Positions 16,037-25,182 of a DNA stretch of 61,238 bases are shown here, one piece after another. Below the pieces are notes generated by a model. It worked only from the letters and a program-made list of their open reading frames with translations, was not told the origin of the DNA and made no database searches. The DNA is from Lachnospiraceae bacterium UBA7086 (GTDB lineage: Bacteria; Bacillota; Clostridia; Lachnospirales; Lachnospiraceae), in the NCBI GenBank assembly GCA_002492525.1, contig DKZA01000022.1, positions 1 through 61,238 of the forward strand, read 5' to 3'. Every line of letters begins with the position of its first letter. The stretch's first letter is position 1. Position numbers and translations under genes: made by a program.

Positions 16037-18895
16037 CTATTCTTTATCCATGTTTTTTTCCATTTCAGCGCATACCATTCTAACAACGTAATTAGTATCA
16101 TGTTTACATTTTGAAATAATATAATCTTTGGTTTCATCAGAAAGCCCACGCACTTCATGAAGATGCCGCATAATCAAATTTTTAATGTATACGCTGCCAG
16201 AATCTATCATATCCACTAATTGATGATTTACAATGCCTTTATTCTCCGAATTGCGAGACAATGTGAGAAGAATACGTGTAGCATTCCACCTTATGTCTAA
16301 AAACTCAGAATGAAGCCATTGCAAAACATTTTGAAAGATAATTGCTTCTACTCTGATCGGTAACATAACCGTATCTGTAGTCTCCAAATATTGAACAATC
16401 AGACGAGTTACTGCAATTGTCGTTGCAACATCACCTTGAATATAAGGCATTAATTCAAGAACATCATTATACATATCTTTGCCCATAGAGCAGTACAAAA
16501 ATTGCAATCCAATTTTCAAAGAAATGCTATTGATATTAGAAGAAAAGAATAAATGGTCTGTCACTTCGATTTGCTCCTGCTGATCAAATAATTTCTCATA
16601 TATTCTTTGATTTCGTTTATAATCTTCAGGATATTTTATTGCAATACAGATGAGAAGTGCTATTGCATCAAGTTTTGTTGAAATATCTTCTTTGGAAATA
16701 AGAAGAGTATCTGATACTGCAGATATAAGCATGTCCATAATTTCAGATTCACACGCAACCTCTTTTCCTAACAGAATAGTTCTTACAGTTGCAATCTCAC
16801 GTACACTATGTCCAAAATAAGCACCATTTTTACCTTGTTTTTCATTATTATTCTTGATTTGTTCTACATATTCTCTCACAAACACAGACATGTCCTGTTT
16901 TTTATTTTCAGTGGTTTCTAATTTGTAAATTCCTTTATAATAGTTCGGAAAATATTCTGCTACCTTTTTATCCATATCCTCTGTCAAAACAATATTTTGC
17001 TTTCTAAGAACGCATAAAAAGGTTGGCGCACAATTAACTTCTTTTCGTTCCTTTTCGCTATCAAGCAAACGGTTTATATGTTCAATCAAACCTTGTGCAG
17101 ATTCAATACTCATCTTCCCTAAATCAATACGATTGGCAATAAACTTAAACATCTCTGTATACCAGCGGATATAATGTTTTTCCATGAATTTACAGCAAAT
17201 TTCACTAAGTGTATCTTGTGGCATACGATATGCTACACCTGAAAGACACTTAAATATGTCCTGACCGATAGATATGGCAGCATCATGATTGCTCAACCAA
17301 GACTCCATTTCACTGACAATGGATTTTTCTTGACATTCAAAACATTTATCACTCAAGAAGTAGCCTACTGCACCAAATGCTAACCACTGACTGCTTAACC
17401 TTTTATACTTGATTGGATGGTTTAAGCAAAAATCCATAATTGATTCCGCTTCGTCAGAAGTTAAATTATTTAGAACCTCAGGGTAAGAATCCTGAATACC
17501 CTTAATTTCCTTTTCCTCTCCTGCAAAAATCGCCAGTTTGTACAAATTAAGTTTAAAATTCCAGTTATCATATTTACAACTTAAATAAAATACAAAATTT
17601 CTAATTTTCTCATAAATAAGTAAAATATGAGTCAACGAGCCATTATACATAGATACCATAAAGGAACTTGCAAGCATTTCTCCATGTTGATCAATACTAC
17701 TGCCTATAGTTACTGAATAAGGAGATTCTATTTTCTTTTTGTACAACCCTTCTATGTATTCTTCGTGCAATGATTCATCAATACGATCCAGAATTGGATA
17801 ATAGAGTTCTTCGCTGCTTTCTGTTAATTCTTCTTGTGCGGGTGTATCGAAAAATTCATTTCTTATTGTGCAGCGAATCCAGTGCTCGTTACGCAAATCT
17901 ACCAAAATATCTTTTATGACCCATGTCGGCTGATTCGTTTCCTTTGCAAGGTTTAACGCCATTTCAAGATATTCTACACTTTTTTCAGCATCTCCAGAAA
18001 AATGTGCCTGTATTGCCTGCCAACGTATCTGAACAATTGGGTAATACTCATCATCCTGCTGTGCTTTCAGCGTTTCCAGATACATCGCTGTATTGAAAAG
18101 TTTAATAGATTTGCCCTCAAACAATATTGGAAGGAACTGAATTCCCCAATCATCAAATTCACTTGTTTTTTCCTCCTCGTCTGGAAGTCTGCTTCGGGAA
18201 TATCCAAGCACAAACTTCAATATATAGTCTCTGCATTTATCCACATTCTTTAATGTTGTTTTAGGAATTGTAGGAAGCTGATACTTTTCCGTCCCTACAA
18301 CCTCCACACTTTGAATCTCATCAATTTCATTTGATTTCAAAACGATTCTACCAGTACAATAATAATGATAGACAGCAATAATATCATCAATTAATTCCTG
18401 AAAGCCACATTGGCTTAATTCATCAAAACTATGAACAGTCTTACTTTTAGCAAAAATTGCCCCCATTAGACTTTGCTCCAACGTGGTTTTTTCTTTTTGA
18501 GTTTCATCGCAAAAATAATATAATGCTTTAATGTTATGCTTTTTGACAGTATCAATTTCAACCTGCACCCCTGGATTGATTCCGTCAGCATTATCAATCA
18601 AAAAAATGCAAATATCACTATCTTGCAATGCCCACGTATAGTGAACACCTGCCGGCAATGTAGAGGCTCCTTCTTCTTCAAAAGTATATACATCAGCTAA
18701 TTGTGTGGATTCAATGGCTTTTTTTAACTCAATCCGTACTTTATCATACTTCTCAACTCCGCAGATAGAACTAATAAATACCTTTATTTTTTGACCTGGA
18801 GATATCAATAAAGGAATGGTTCTTTCCTCCGCTTTTGTATACTCCCATGTAATCCCACCAACAGGTGTGCTTATTCCTGTTATTCTTACACCCAT
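16037..18895 (-). CDS. TIR-like/DUF4062 N-terminal domain plus long helical-repeat protein
   Basis: 952 residues; GGGAGAAAGAT precedes ATG 18895. After an unusual 36-residue N-terminal leader (ITGISTPVGGITWEYT) comes an alpha/beta domain, about 37-135: strand KVFISS, helix, DVYTFEEEGA, strand DICIFLID, a conserved-looking Glu in GVQVEIDTVKK (E113), and strand ALYYFCD. This order is that of DUF4062/TIR-like effector domains. The remaining 750 residues are helical: TPR-like pairs near 250-350 and HEAT-like repeats at the C-terminus (FLDIRWNATRILLTLSRNSE, YIKNLIMRHLHEVRGL, YVVRMVCAEME). No NTPase motif was seen. The plan 'effector domain plus sensor solenoid' fits abortive-infection proteins, but no described system was matched with confidence. 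It is the last gene of a three-gene unit. Confidence 0.65.
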   Translation of the reverse strand: MGVRITGISTPVGGITWEYTKAEERTIPLLISPGQKIKVFISSICGVEKYDKVRIELKKAIESTQLADVYTFEEEGASTLPAGVHYTWALQDSDICIFLIDNADGINPGVQVEIDTVKKHNIKALYYFCDETQKEKTTLEQSLMGAIFAKSKTVHSFDELSQCGFQELIDDIIAVYHYYCTGRIVLKSNEIDEIQSVEVVGTEKYQLPTIPKTTLKNVDKCRDYILKFVLGYSRSRLPDEEEKTSEFDDWGIQFLPILFEGKSIKLFNTAMYLETLKAQQDDEYYPIVQIRWQAIQAHFSGDAEKSVEYLEMALNLAKETNQPTWVIKDILVDLRNEHWIRCTIRNEFFDTPAQEELTESSEELYYPILDRIDESLHEEYIEGLYKKKIESPYSVTIGSSIDQHGEMLASSFMVSMYNGSLTHILLIYEKIRNFVFYLSCKYDNWNFKLNLYKLAIFAGEEKEIKGIQDSYPEVLNNLTSDEAESIMDFCLNHPIKYKRLSSQWLAFGAVGYFLSDKCFECQEKSIVSEMESWLSNHDAAISIGQDIFKCLSGVAYRMPQDTLSEICCKFMEKHYIRWYTEMFKFIANRIDLGKMSIESAQGLIEHINRLLDSEKERKEVNCAPTFLCVLRKQNIVLTEDMDKKVAEYFPNYYKGIYKLETTENKKQDMSVFVREYVEQIKNNNEKQGKNGAYFGHSVREIATVRTILLGKEVACESEIMDMLISAVSDTLLISKEDISTKLDAIALLICIAIKYPEDYKRNQRIYEKLFDQQEQIEVTDHLFFSSNINSISLKIGLQFLYCSMGKDMYNDVLELMPYIQGDVATTIAVTRLIVQYLETTDTVMLPIRVEAIIFQNVLQWLHSEFLDIRWNATRILLTLSRNSENKGIVNHQLVDMIDSGSVYIKNLIMRHLHEVRGLSDETKDYIISKCKHDTNYVVRMVCAEMEKNMDKE

Positions 18896-18964
18896 ATCTT
18901 TCTCCCATCAGACAATTGTTCAATATGCCTTTCTTCAATCCGCTGTCTTTTTTTCATCACAATC

Positions 18965-20467
18965 TTATTTACTTAGATTTATAGACCATTTTCCTTTCTT
19001 GGTAGCCCCCACTCGCACAAGAATCCCTTTGTTTTTCAATTTGTTCATGACATACCTGATTCCATTTTTCGACATTCCCATAACTTCTGCCATTTTATCC
19101 TGTGTAATTTCCGGATTCTTCAATATAAGTTTCGCTACTTTTTTCTCTGTATCTGATAAAACAGACAGTAATTCATCTTCTATCATTTCTGTGCCAGTTT
19201 CTCTATTTTCTGTGTCAGTCATCCTACTTTCTATGCCAGTGTTTTCTATTTCTGTGCCAGTTACTGCAAATCTTTCCATATTTTCTATGTCAGTTCCTAT
19301 ATTTGTACGATAAAAAATCACCCGAAATGCATCGCCCATATCAACAAACTCAGGCTCTTGAACCCCATATTCTCTACACCCCCGAATCATTCTCTGAAGG
19401 CCGGTTCCCCATTGTTCAATAATACCCATACGACTAAATACCTCTGCAATACAAACATTGCGGATTTTTGAACGCCCTGATATAGCCTGTTCTACTGTTA
19501 ACCCACCATACAGCATACCCGGAGAAGTTATCTCCACTCTGTTATCATAAATCGCAATCTGAACGCAGGAATGATCCAGGTAACACCTATGACATACAGA
19601 ATTGATAATTGCCTCCCGAATACTCTCCGGTGGCAATTCGTATTTGTCCTTTCGAACAATCCCATCAATCGTAGCGCCAAGGTTAATATGTTTTAAAACG
19701 AACTGATATGCTTCTTCAATCTGGTCATAGATTGGTCCGGTAAATTCCCGCCTGTCAATGAATACTGCTCTATCTTCCCCTTTAAATAATGCACACTGTA
19801 TTTTAGCAAATCGAAAAGTATTGTTTGTAAAAAGTACAAAAGCATTTGTAGTCAGATAACTCTGACCGTTTTTCTTTAGGATTCCCCAGTTTTCCAGATT
19901 AGTAACTGTTATCTTCCTTACTTTATTTATAGGCAGTTCCTTTGATTCAGCAATATACCTTCGTATATCGTTGCATAATTTTAAGGCTTGTTTTTCATCA
20001 TAGTCAATTTCAACATTAACAATCTCATCATACGATTTACCTGTTCCCTGATATTCCAAATCTTTTAATATCGCCTCATCCACCGGTCTGCTGGTTCCTG
20101 CCACTCGAATATAAGTTCCATTCTCTTTTCCCATACTTCGGATATAATATGGCCTGTTCTGTCCCGGATATATCTCGATCTGGACAATGCATTTTCCTTC
20201 TATTGTCTGGAATGTAACGTCCGGAACAATTTGAGGAGCACACATATCAGAAACTGTATTAACAATCTTGTCCATAATCTGAAATACAGAACTTGGTTCA
20301 ACACCGACAATACTTCTCGTGATATCATCTACCCCAATGATTATTTTTCCACCGGATGTATTAGCATATGCAACTATCGTCTTCATATATTTTTTGCTGT
20401 CGTCCGGAAGTTGTATTTTAAATTCTATATTTTTTGATTCACCACATTTAATATCTTCAAGTGTCAT
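18965..20467 (-). CDS. AlbA_2 (Schlafen-like) ATP-binding protein with C-terminal winged helix
   Basis: 500 residues; AGGAGG precedes ATG 20467. The N-terminal AlbA_2 domain (about 8-125) shows GESKNIEFKIQLP, TIVAYANTSGGKIIIGVDD and the GTYIRVAGTSRPVDE box. The middle carries the family's ATPase-like part: PESIREAIINSVCHRCYLDH, VEITSPGMLYGGLTVEQ, SRMGIIEQWGTGLQRM. A low-complexity linker (about 385-430) repeats GTEI/DTEN/TGTE units. The C-terminus is a helix-turn-helix (ITQDKMAEVMGMSKNGIRYVM). Such proteins bind DNA or RNA and are common in mobile islands; functions range from regulation to defence. It follows the recombinase-fold gene by 31 nt. A fossil fragment of this gene is at 11151-11206. 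Confidence 0.85.
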   Translation of the reverse strand: MTLEDIKCGESKNIEFKIQLPDDSKKYMKTIVAYANTSGGKIIIGVDDITRSIVGVEPSSVFQIMDKIVNTVSDMCAPQIVPDVTFQTIEGKCIVQIEIYPGQNRPYYIRSMGKENGTYIRVAGTSRPVDEAILKDLEYQGTGKSYDEIVNVEIDYDEKQALKLCNDIRRYIAESKELPINKVRKITVTNLENWGILKKNGQSYLTTNAFVLFTNNTFRFAKIQCALFKGEDRAVFIDRREFTGPIYDQIEEAYQFVLKHINLGATIDGIVRKDKYELPPESIREAIINSVCHRCYLDHSCVQIAIYDNRVEITSPGMLYGGLTVEQAISGRSKIRNVCIAEVFSRMGIIEQWGTGLQRMIRGCREYGVQEPEFVDMGDAFRVIFYRTNIGTDIENMERFAVTGTEIENTGIESRMTDTENRETGTEMIEDELLSVLSDTEKKVAKLILKNPEITQDKMAEVMGMSKNGIRYVMNKLKNKGILVRVGATKKGKWSINLSK

Positions 20468-20498
20468 TGTTCTATCCTCCTAGTTCACATAAAATACA

Positions 20499-21911
20499 CT
20501 ATTTGAGTTTTTCAAAAAACTCCTCCATTGGGTGACTTTCCTTTTCTATTCTCTGCTCCACTATACAATCAATGTCTTTCAAAGATATGTAATTTCCCAA
20601 ATTTCCAATCTCTATATTCATCAAATAAATAATTTTTTCCAAAGATTCTCCTTGCTCAAATAAATACTTTACGAGAGATGCTCGTATATTAGCTGGCGTC
20701 AAGGCTTTATAATATTCATCATTTGGATCAATTCTGGTAAGTTTGCTAAACACATCATTAATTACATCTTCCTGTATTGGTTCTTTTCCGTTATCTTTGG
20801 CACGATAAAAAGCATAATCTCCACTTACGCCAAGTGCTTTCAATCTTTGCAACGCTTTAATGAGCTCCTCTGGCATACGTATCTCTTTTTCTTCCAGTTT
20901 TAGTTTATCTTTTAAACTGCCATCATTATTCCAATCAAAATTTTCTTTCCATTTTAAAGAACGTAATTTTCTCCGTTCCAAGCCAAAAGATAATTCCATC
21001 AGGAACATCGCAACATCTCTTTCTTTGTTTTTTCCGGTTTCTAAATATTGTATCGCTTTTTTCAGTTTTCTCATATTAATAACATTTCGTCTCTCATCCT
21101 GCTTTAATGTTTTAGAAAATCCATCCAACATTGCTTTTGTACTAATGTCAAAAGCACTCTTTTCAGACATACAGCACATAAAATCTTTTATATAGAAAAA
21201 AACATTCTTTAGGGTATTCTCTTTCTCCAACTTTGTCTTTTTTTCTATATAACTATAAAAATCTGTCAACTCAATTGTATCATAAACATTATTTGTTTCA
21301 CTTTTTAAATACCATTTCCCCATATCTATAGAACAGTACTTTAAGAAACGTTTTAACGCCGATGAATAAGCTGGCCAGCTTTTTTCACTCCCCTTATAAT
21401 AACAGTTTCTATATTCTGCAATGTCCTTAAAAAAATACGTATTTGGCTCAATTCCCAAAATATTATTGTAAGAAAGAAAATCAAAATAATACTGATCTGA
21501 ATTTTTACCATAAACAATCTCTAAAACCGTTTTTTTTGATTGAAAATCTGATTGCCCTTTACCAACATTATTGTTAAACAACCAAATACCTTTAAGGCTG
21601 ACTACAATCCCCCATTCAGCAATGCTTTCTTTTACTCCTTCTTCTGTGTAATCTCTGAATAAACGGTTTACCACACTTCTTTCATTTACTTCATCGAACG
21701 TAATTTGAATTTTCAATTTATCGTTTATTATATATACTTGTTGTTCAACACTCCATTTTATACTTGAAGCACAATCATAGCCTAATTTCTTTCGAAACAC
21801 TTCCTCAAAAACACATTTTCTAAATTCCTCTATGGTACTCTCTTCTTCTGCTTTTAAATATTTTTTTGATTCTTCTTCAATTCGTTTCAATCCGTCCGCA
21901 TTTTTTCTCAT
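20499..21911 (-). CDS. Tyrosine recombinase-fold protein with degenerate catalytic residues and an extra N-terminal domain
   Basis: 470 residues from ATG 21911, which has AGAGGAAGG upstream; the ATG at 21932 does not. (Residue numbers here count from 21932.) The C-terminal third aligns by eye with tyrosine recombinases: FLMELSFGLERRKLRSLKW matches the first-arginine box but has Glu in place of Arg; LTPANIRASLVKYLFEQG matches HxLRH but with Ala for both His, keeping the Arg; GNYISL supplies a possible Tyr. The middle (about 170-280) is SAM-like, with SWPAYSSALKRFLKYC. The N-terminal 160 residues (ESTIEEFRKCVFEEVF, EWGIVVSLKGIWLFNN) resemble the N-terminal domain of type I restriction R subunits, but this is weak. 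Strand exchange looks doubtful; DNA binding is more likely. Confidence 0.6.
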   Translation of the reverse strand: MRKNADGLKRIEEESKKYLKAEEESTIEEFRKCVFEEVFRKKLGYDCASSIKWSVEQQVYIINDKLKIQITFDEVNERSVVNRLFRDYTEEGVKESIAEWGIVVSLKGIWLFNNNVGKGQSDFQSKKTVLEIVYGKNSDQYYFDFLSYNNILGIEPNTYFFKDIAEYRNCYYKGSEKSWPAYSSALKRFLKYCSIDMGKWYLKSETNNVYDTIELTDFYSYIEKKTKLEKENTLKNVFFYIKDFMCCMSEKSAFDISTKAMLDGFSKTLKQDERRNVINMRKLKKAIQYLETGKNKERDVAMFLMELSFGLERRKLRSLKWKENFDWNNDGSLKDKLKLEEKEIRMPEELIKALQRLKALGVSGDYAFYRAKDNGKEPIQEDVINDVFSKLTRIDPNDEYYKALTPANIRASLVKYLFEQGESLEKIIYLMNIEIGNLGNYISLKDIDCIVEQRIEKESHPMEEFFEKLK

Positions 21912-21932
21912 ATTTGCCTTCCTCTTTTCCAT

Positions 21933-22108
21933 GATTTACTATTAGAGTATCATATTTAAAAGGAATTTGAAATACATGAAATAAAATTTAAATTGGCGTA
22001 TTGGAACACATAAAAGTTTTCACCTTATTAATCATTACATAATAAGCACTTTATTCGACACCATACGACATAAAATAAAGTGATTATTCCCCAAAAACCA
22101 ACTCCATT
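21933..22108. repeat. Copy A flank: hairpin downstream of the subtilase
   Basis: Positions 22033-22108 contain the inverted repeat AATAAGCACTTTA / TAAAGTGATTATT (one change from copy B) just after the subtilase stop on the minus strand. It probably terminates that gene. The rest is AT-rich and must contain the promoter of the 21911 gene; no confident -35/-10 pair was seen. Confidence 0.65.
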
Positions 22109-24073
22109 CTACCCCGGCAGACTATTTTCGACACACAGCGCCCCATACCCCACCCTGGGATTCGGATATTCTCTCTCCCCTCTGATTCCCTTCGCTCCCT
22201 TCCTTAGATACGCCTTCACCTTTTCCCCGTACAAATAGGGGTCATTCCCCATGACAATTCCCCACTGCATTAATACCGCCGCCGCGCCGGTCACAAAGGG
22301 GGTGGCAAAGGATGTGCCCGTGACTGGGCTATATCCGCCGTCACGGTTAGGTGCCAGAACTCCCACGCCGGGTGCTGCCAGATCGGGCTTCACATAGGTA
22401 TCTGAGGTACGGCTGTTGACCTGCTCCTGATAGAGATACCCTCTTCCGGAAAAATCGGCGTAGGACTCATAGACAGGATCATAGGCCCCTACCGTAACTA
22501 CCTTGACCGCCGTTGAGGGAATGGTCAGGGTCACATCCGGTGTCGGTCTGACGAAGCGGGTATTCGCACCGCGCACAGTGCCGGACGGCAGATAAAAGGT
22601 ATAGTTACCAGTGATGGTCCTCAGGGGTCTTAGCTGAAAAGTCCATACGCCCTGATCCAGATATCTGTTTCCGCTTCCCGGGAGAAAGTCAAAATAGATT
22701 TCCTGGCTGGTCATATAAGGGGCCGGCTCTCCATTATAGAGCAGAATCTGCGTCTGCTGCAAACGATAAATCTGTTTACCGGGACGGTCAGTGTCTACCT
22801 GAAAAGATTCCCCGGAGGGCGACACCAATATCACCAGATAGCGATCCACATACTCTTTCCAAAGCTGTACATTCAGGCCAGTTTCATAGGATCCAACCAC
22901 CAGTTCTACCCTGGTTATATTCTCATCGACAGCTGCGTCAATTTGATTGACTATATTAGTTAATTCATTGTCTGTACGACCTGTTACATTTACACTCCCG
23001 CCCACATGTCCGCCGGAAGCTCCTTCATTTCCGCTTCCCACGCAGATGACGCTTCGTCCGATTTCAGAAAGGTTATCTAAGAAACGTTCCACCAGAGAAG
23101 TCCCGTTATGGGCACCGTAGGTATTGCCAAAACTCAGATTGACTGCAAGGGGCATTTGCAGCTCCACCGATTTATTGACCGCATAGGTCAGTGCGCGCAT
23201 CAGTTCTGTCGTCCTGGGAAAAGAATCCGCCCGGGGGCTTCCCAGGCGCACGATTAACAGGTCGCTTTCTCTGGCCATTCCCGCATAGGCTATTCCGGCT
23301 CTTCCGCCATTTCCGGCTGCAATGCCGGCCACCGCCGTTCCATGGCCGGTAGTGTCTATACTGGGAACAATCTCTTGAGCCGCCTGTCTGCTTCCTGTGG
23401 CGAGTGCGGCATTGATCTGGCTCTCATCAAATTCCTGTCCCAACACCTGATCCCATAAGAAGCGTATTCTGGTGGTCCCGTCTGCATGGCGGAAATCTTC
23501 GTTCCAATAACTGATGCCGGAATCTATGACTGCCACCAGCACTCCTTTTCCTGTGAAGTTCTGCGACAGCTGGCTTCCCGGTGCAAAGCAGGCCGCAGAA
23601 TTACCTAATATATCCGCAAAGAATAATCTTTTGGGTTTCTCGACATACTCAATCTGCTCCGTCAGTGCCAGACTGTCCATGGCAGATTCCGGAACCGTCA
23701 GAATCGCGTATCCGGCAATCAGTTCCTCCACCACAATCCCTCTCCCCGTCAGTTCCTGCAGGCTTCCGTGGTATTTTACGATCACTTCCCAGGTATTTTC
23801 TTCTATATCATATCCCACATTCAATTCCAGTGACCGTTCCCGCTCTGCGGATGATGTGTCCAATGCCAGATTTAAGAGATTTTCATTTTTCTGTGAATCC
23901 ATCTTTTCCGTTTCTGCGCTGTTTGAATCAACTCCTCCTGGTTGAGAAGTCATTTTCTGCTTTAACGCTACTATACTTTTATTACTATCATCATATGCAA
24001 AGCTGTAACATATGGCGTTTGGAATAAAAACTCCTATTTTTCCACTCAGTCTTTTTTGACTGTTCCATAACAA
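22109..24073 (-). CDS. S8 (subtilisin-like) serine peptidase
   Basis: Up to 654 residues, with TTG at 24073 as furthest start; ATG 23953 (614 residues) is a plausible alternative, but neither has a strong ribosome binding site. The catalytic triad is complete: Asp in VAVIDSG (184), His in GHGTAVAG (244), Ser in GTSFATP (588). The oxyanion-region SGNEGASGG is at about 347-355. A roughly 180-residue insert between His and Ser regions resembles that of clostridial Csp-type subtilases. No signal peptide is visible, so it may act inside the cell or in spores. It is divergent from the AraC gene. Its last 43 nt (copy A) are repeated twice downstream, so the gene end is the apparent insertion target, and the insertions leave it intact. 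Confidence 0.88.
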   Translation of the reverse strand: MLWNSQKRLSGKIGVFIPNAICYSFAYDDSNKSIVALKQKMTSQPGGVDSNSAETEKMDSQKNENLLNLALDTSSAERERSLELNVGYDIEENTWEVIVKYHGSLQELTGRGIVVEELIAGYAILTVPESAMDSLALTEQIEYVEKPKRLFFADILGNSAACFAPGSQLSQNFTGKGVLVAVIDSGISYWNEDFRHADGTTRIRFLWDQVLGQEFDESQINAALATGSRQAAQEIVPSIDTTGHGTAVAGIAAGNGGRAGIAYAGMARESDLLIVRLGSPRADSFPRTTELMRALTYAVNKSVELQMPLAVNLSFGNTYGAHNGTSLVERFLDNLSEIGRSVICVGSGNEGASGGHVGGSVNVTGRTDNELTNIVNQIDAAVDENITRVELVVGSYETGLNVQLWKEYVDRYLVILVSPSGESFQVDTDRPGKQIYRLQQTQILLYNGEPAPYMTSQEIYFDFLPGSGNRYLDQGVWTFQLRPLRTITGNYTFYLPSGTVRGANTRFVRPTPDVTLTIPSTAVKVVTVGAYDPVYESYADFSGRGYLYQEQVNSRTSDTYVKPDLAAPGVGVLAPNRDGGYSPVTGTSFATPFVTGAAAVLMQWGIVMGNDPYLYGEKVKAYLRKGAKGIRGEREYPNPRVGYGALCVENSLPG

Positions 24074-24168
24074 TATGCTAATATAATTTTAAGGTAAAAC
24101 CTAATTTTTCATATTACATACGCCTTATATAAACGTTGGAAAATTTTCACACAAATGAGGAAAGCATT

Positions 24169-25182
24169 ATGAATATTACAGACGGCACATTCTTGAACAA
24201 TGACCTTTTTGCCGCTTCGGTAGAAGAAAAAGACAAGATTGAAACCTATGATAATCTTTATGAAAAAAAGAATTTCGGCACTCTGGATTATCCTGTCAGC
24301 GCCTACTTTCTGGATCTGCATAAATCATATATGAACTGGATCCGCTGGCATTGGCACGAAGAGATGGAGGTGCTGATCATCCAGGAAGGGGCGGCGGAAA
24401 TTTTTACAGACGATACTTCTTATATAATCCGTCCCGGTCAGGGCGTTATCATCAACCAGAACGTCATGCACTGTATCCATTCTCTGGATCAGAAAAACTG
24501 CACTTTCTATACGATTGTCTTTCAGCCGGAATTTTTGTTCGGACACAAGAACAGCTATTTACAGACACAATATCTGCTGCCGGTACAGAACCATCAGCTT
24601 TTTAAAATGTTTCTTTTAGACGAAAAGGATCCATGGCATAAGCGGATGCTGACATCTTTAAATGACGCTATCTCCGTTAATATGACACAGACATACGGTT
24701 ATGAACTTGCCGCCAAGGGACACTTGTGCCACTTTTGGTCAGACCTAATCAGTCGTCTCCCGCAGCCCACAAAGAAAGGTTCCTCTCATGCCTCTTTAGA
24801 TGAACAACGTGTGAAACAGGCCATGTTATATATCCGGACGCACTATGCGGAACCAATTTCTTTGGAAAATATCTCCTCCAGCGTCCACATCAGCAAAAGC
24901 GAGTGCTGCCGGTGTTTTGCAAGAACGCTGCAGATGACTCCTTTTGAATACCTGATGAAATACCGTATCTTTGAAGCTACCAAGAAGTTGATGATGCCTT
25001 CCACGGATCCGCTCTCCATCTCTGATTTAGCGTCCTCCGTGGGATTCAACAATACCAGTTACTTTAACAAACTTTTCAAAAAATTCTTAGGCTGTACGCC
25101 CACCTACTACAGAACACACAAAGTCCTGTCCAAAGACGGAGATTTCGTGGACTGTTTTGACAACCTGCATCATCTGCTGTAA
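24169..25182 (+). CDS. AraC-family transcriptional regulator with cupin sensor
   Basis: 337 residues from ATG 24169 with GAGGAAAG upstream; an upstream TTG at 24136 was set aside. The N-terminal half is a cupin-type ligand domain (WHWHEEMEVLIIQEG, RPGQGVIINQNVMHCIHS). The C-terminal half has the two helix-turn-helices: ISLENISSSVHISKSECCRC and ISDLASSVGFNNTSYFNKLF, with the typical FKKFLGCTPTYYR ending. Such regulators often control sugar uptake or metabolism. The neighbours give no obvious target. It is divergent from the subtilase and its 3' end overlaps the convergent aminopeptidase by 13 nt. Confidence 0.9.
   Translation: MNITDGTFLNNDLFAASVEEKDKIETYDNLYEKKNFGTLDYPVSAYFLDLHKSYMNWIRWHWHEEMEVLIIQEGAAEIFTDDTSYIIRPGQGVIINQNVMHCIHSLDQKNCTFYTIVFQPEFLFGHKNSYLQTQYLLPVQNHQLFKMFLLDEKDPWHKRMLTSLNDAISVNMTQTYGYELAAKGHLCHFWSDLISRLPQPTKKGSSHASLDEQRVKQAMLYIRTHYAEPISLENISSSVHISKSECCRCFARTLQMTPFEYLMKYRIFEATKKLMMPSTDPLSISDLASSVGFNNTSYFNKLFKKFLGCTPTYYRTHKVLSKDGDFVDCFDNLHHLL

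Noticed and set aside
20499..21911. Reading the 470-residue protein as a normal active phage integrase
   Set aside because: Box residues expected for catalysis are replaced, and a long extra N-terminal domain is present; I kept it as recombinase-fold only.
24073..24168. Regulatory palindrome between the S8 and AraC genes
   Set aside because: The 95-nt spacer has AT-rich stretches and possible -10 elements, but no convincing inverted repeat.
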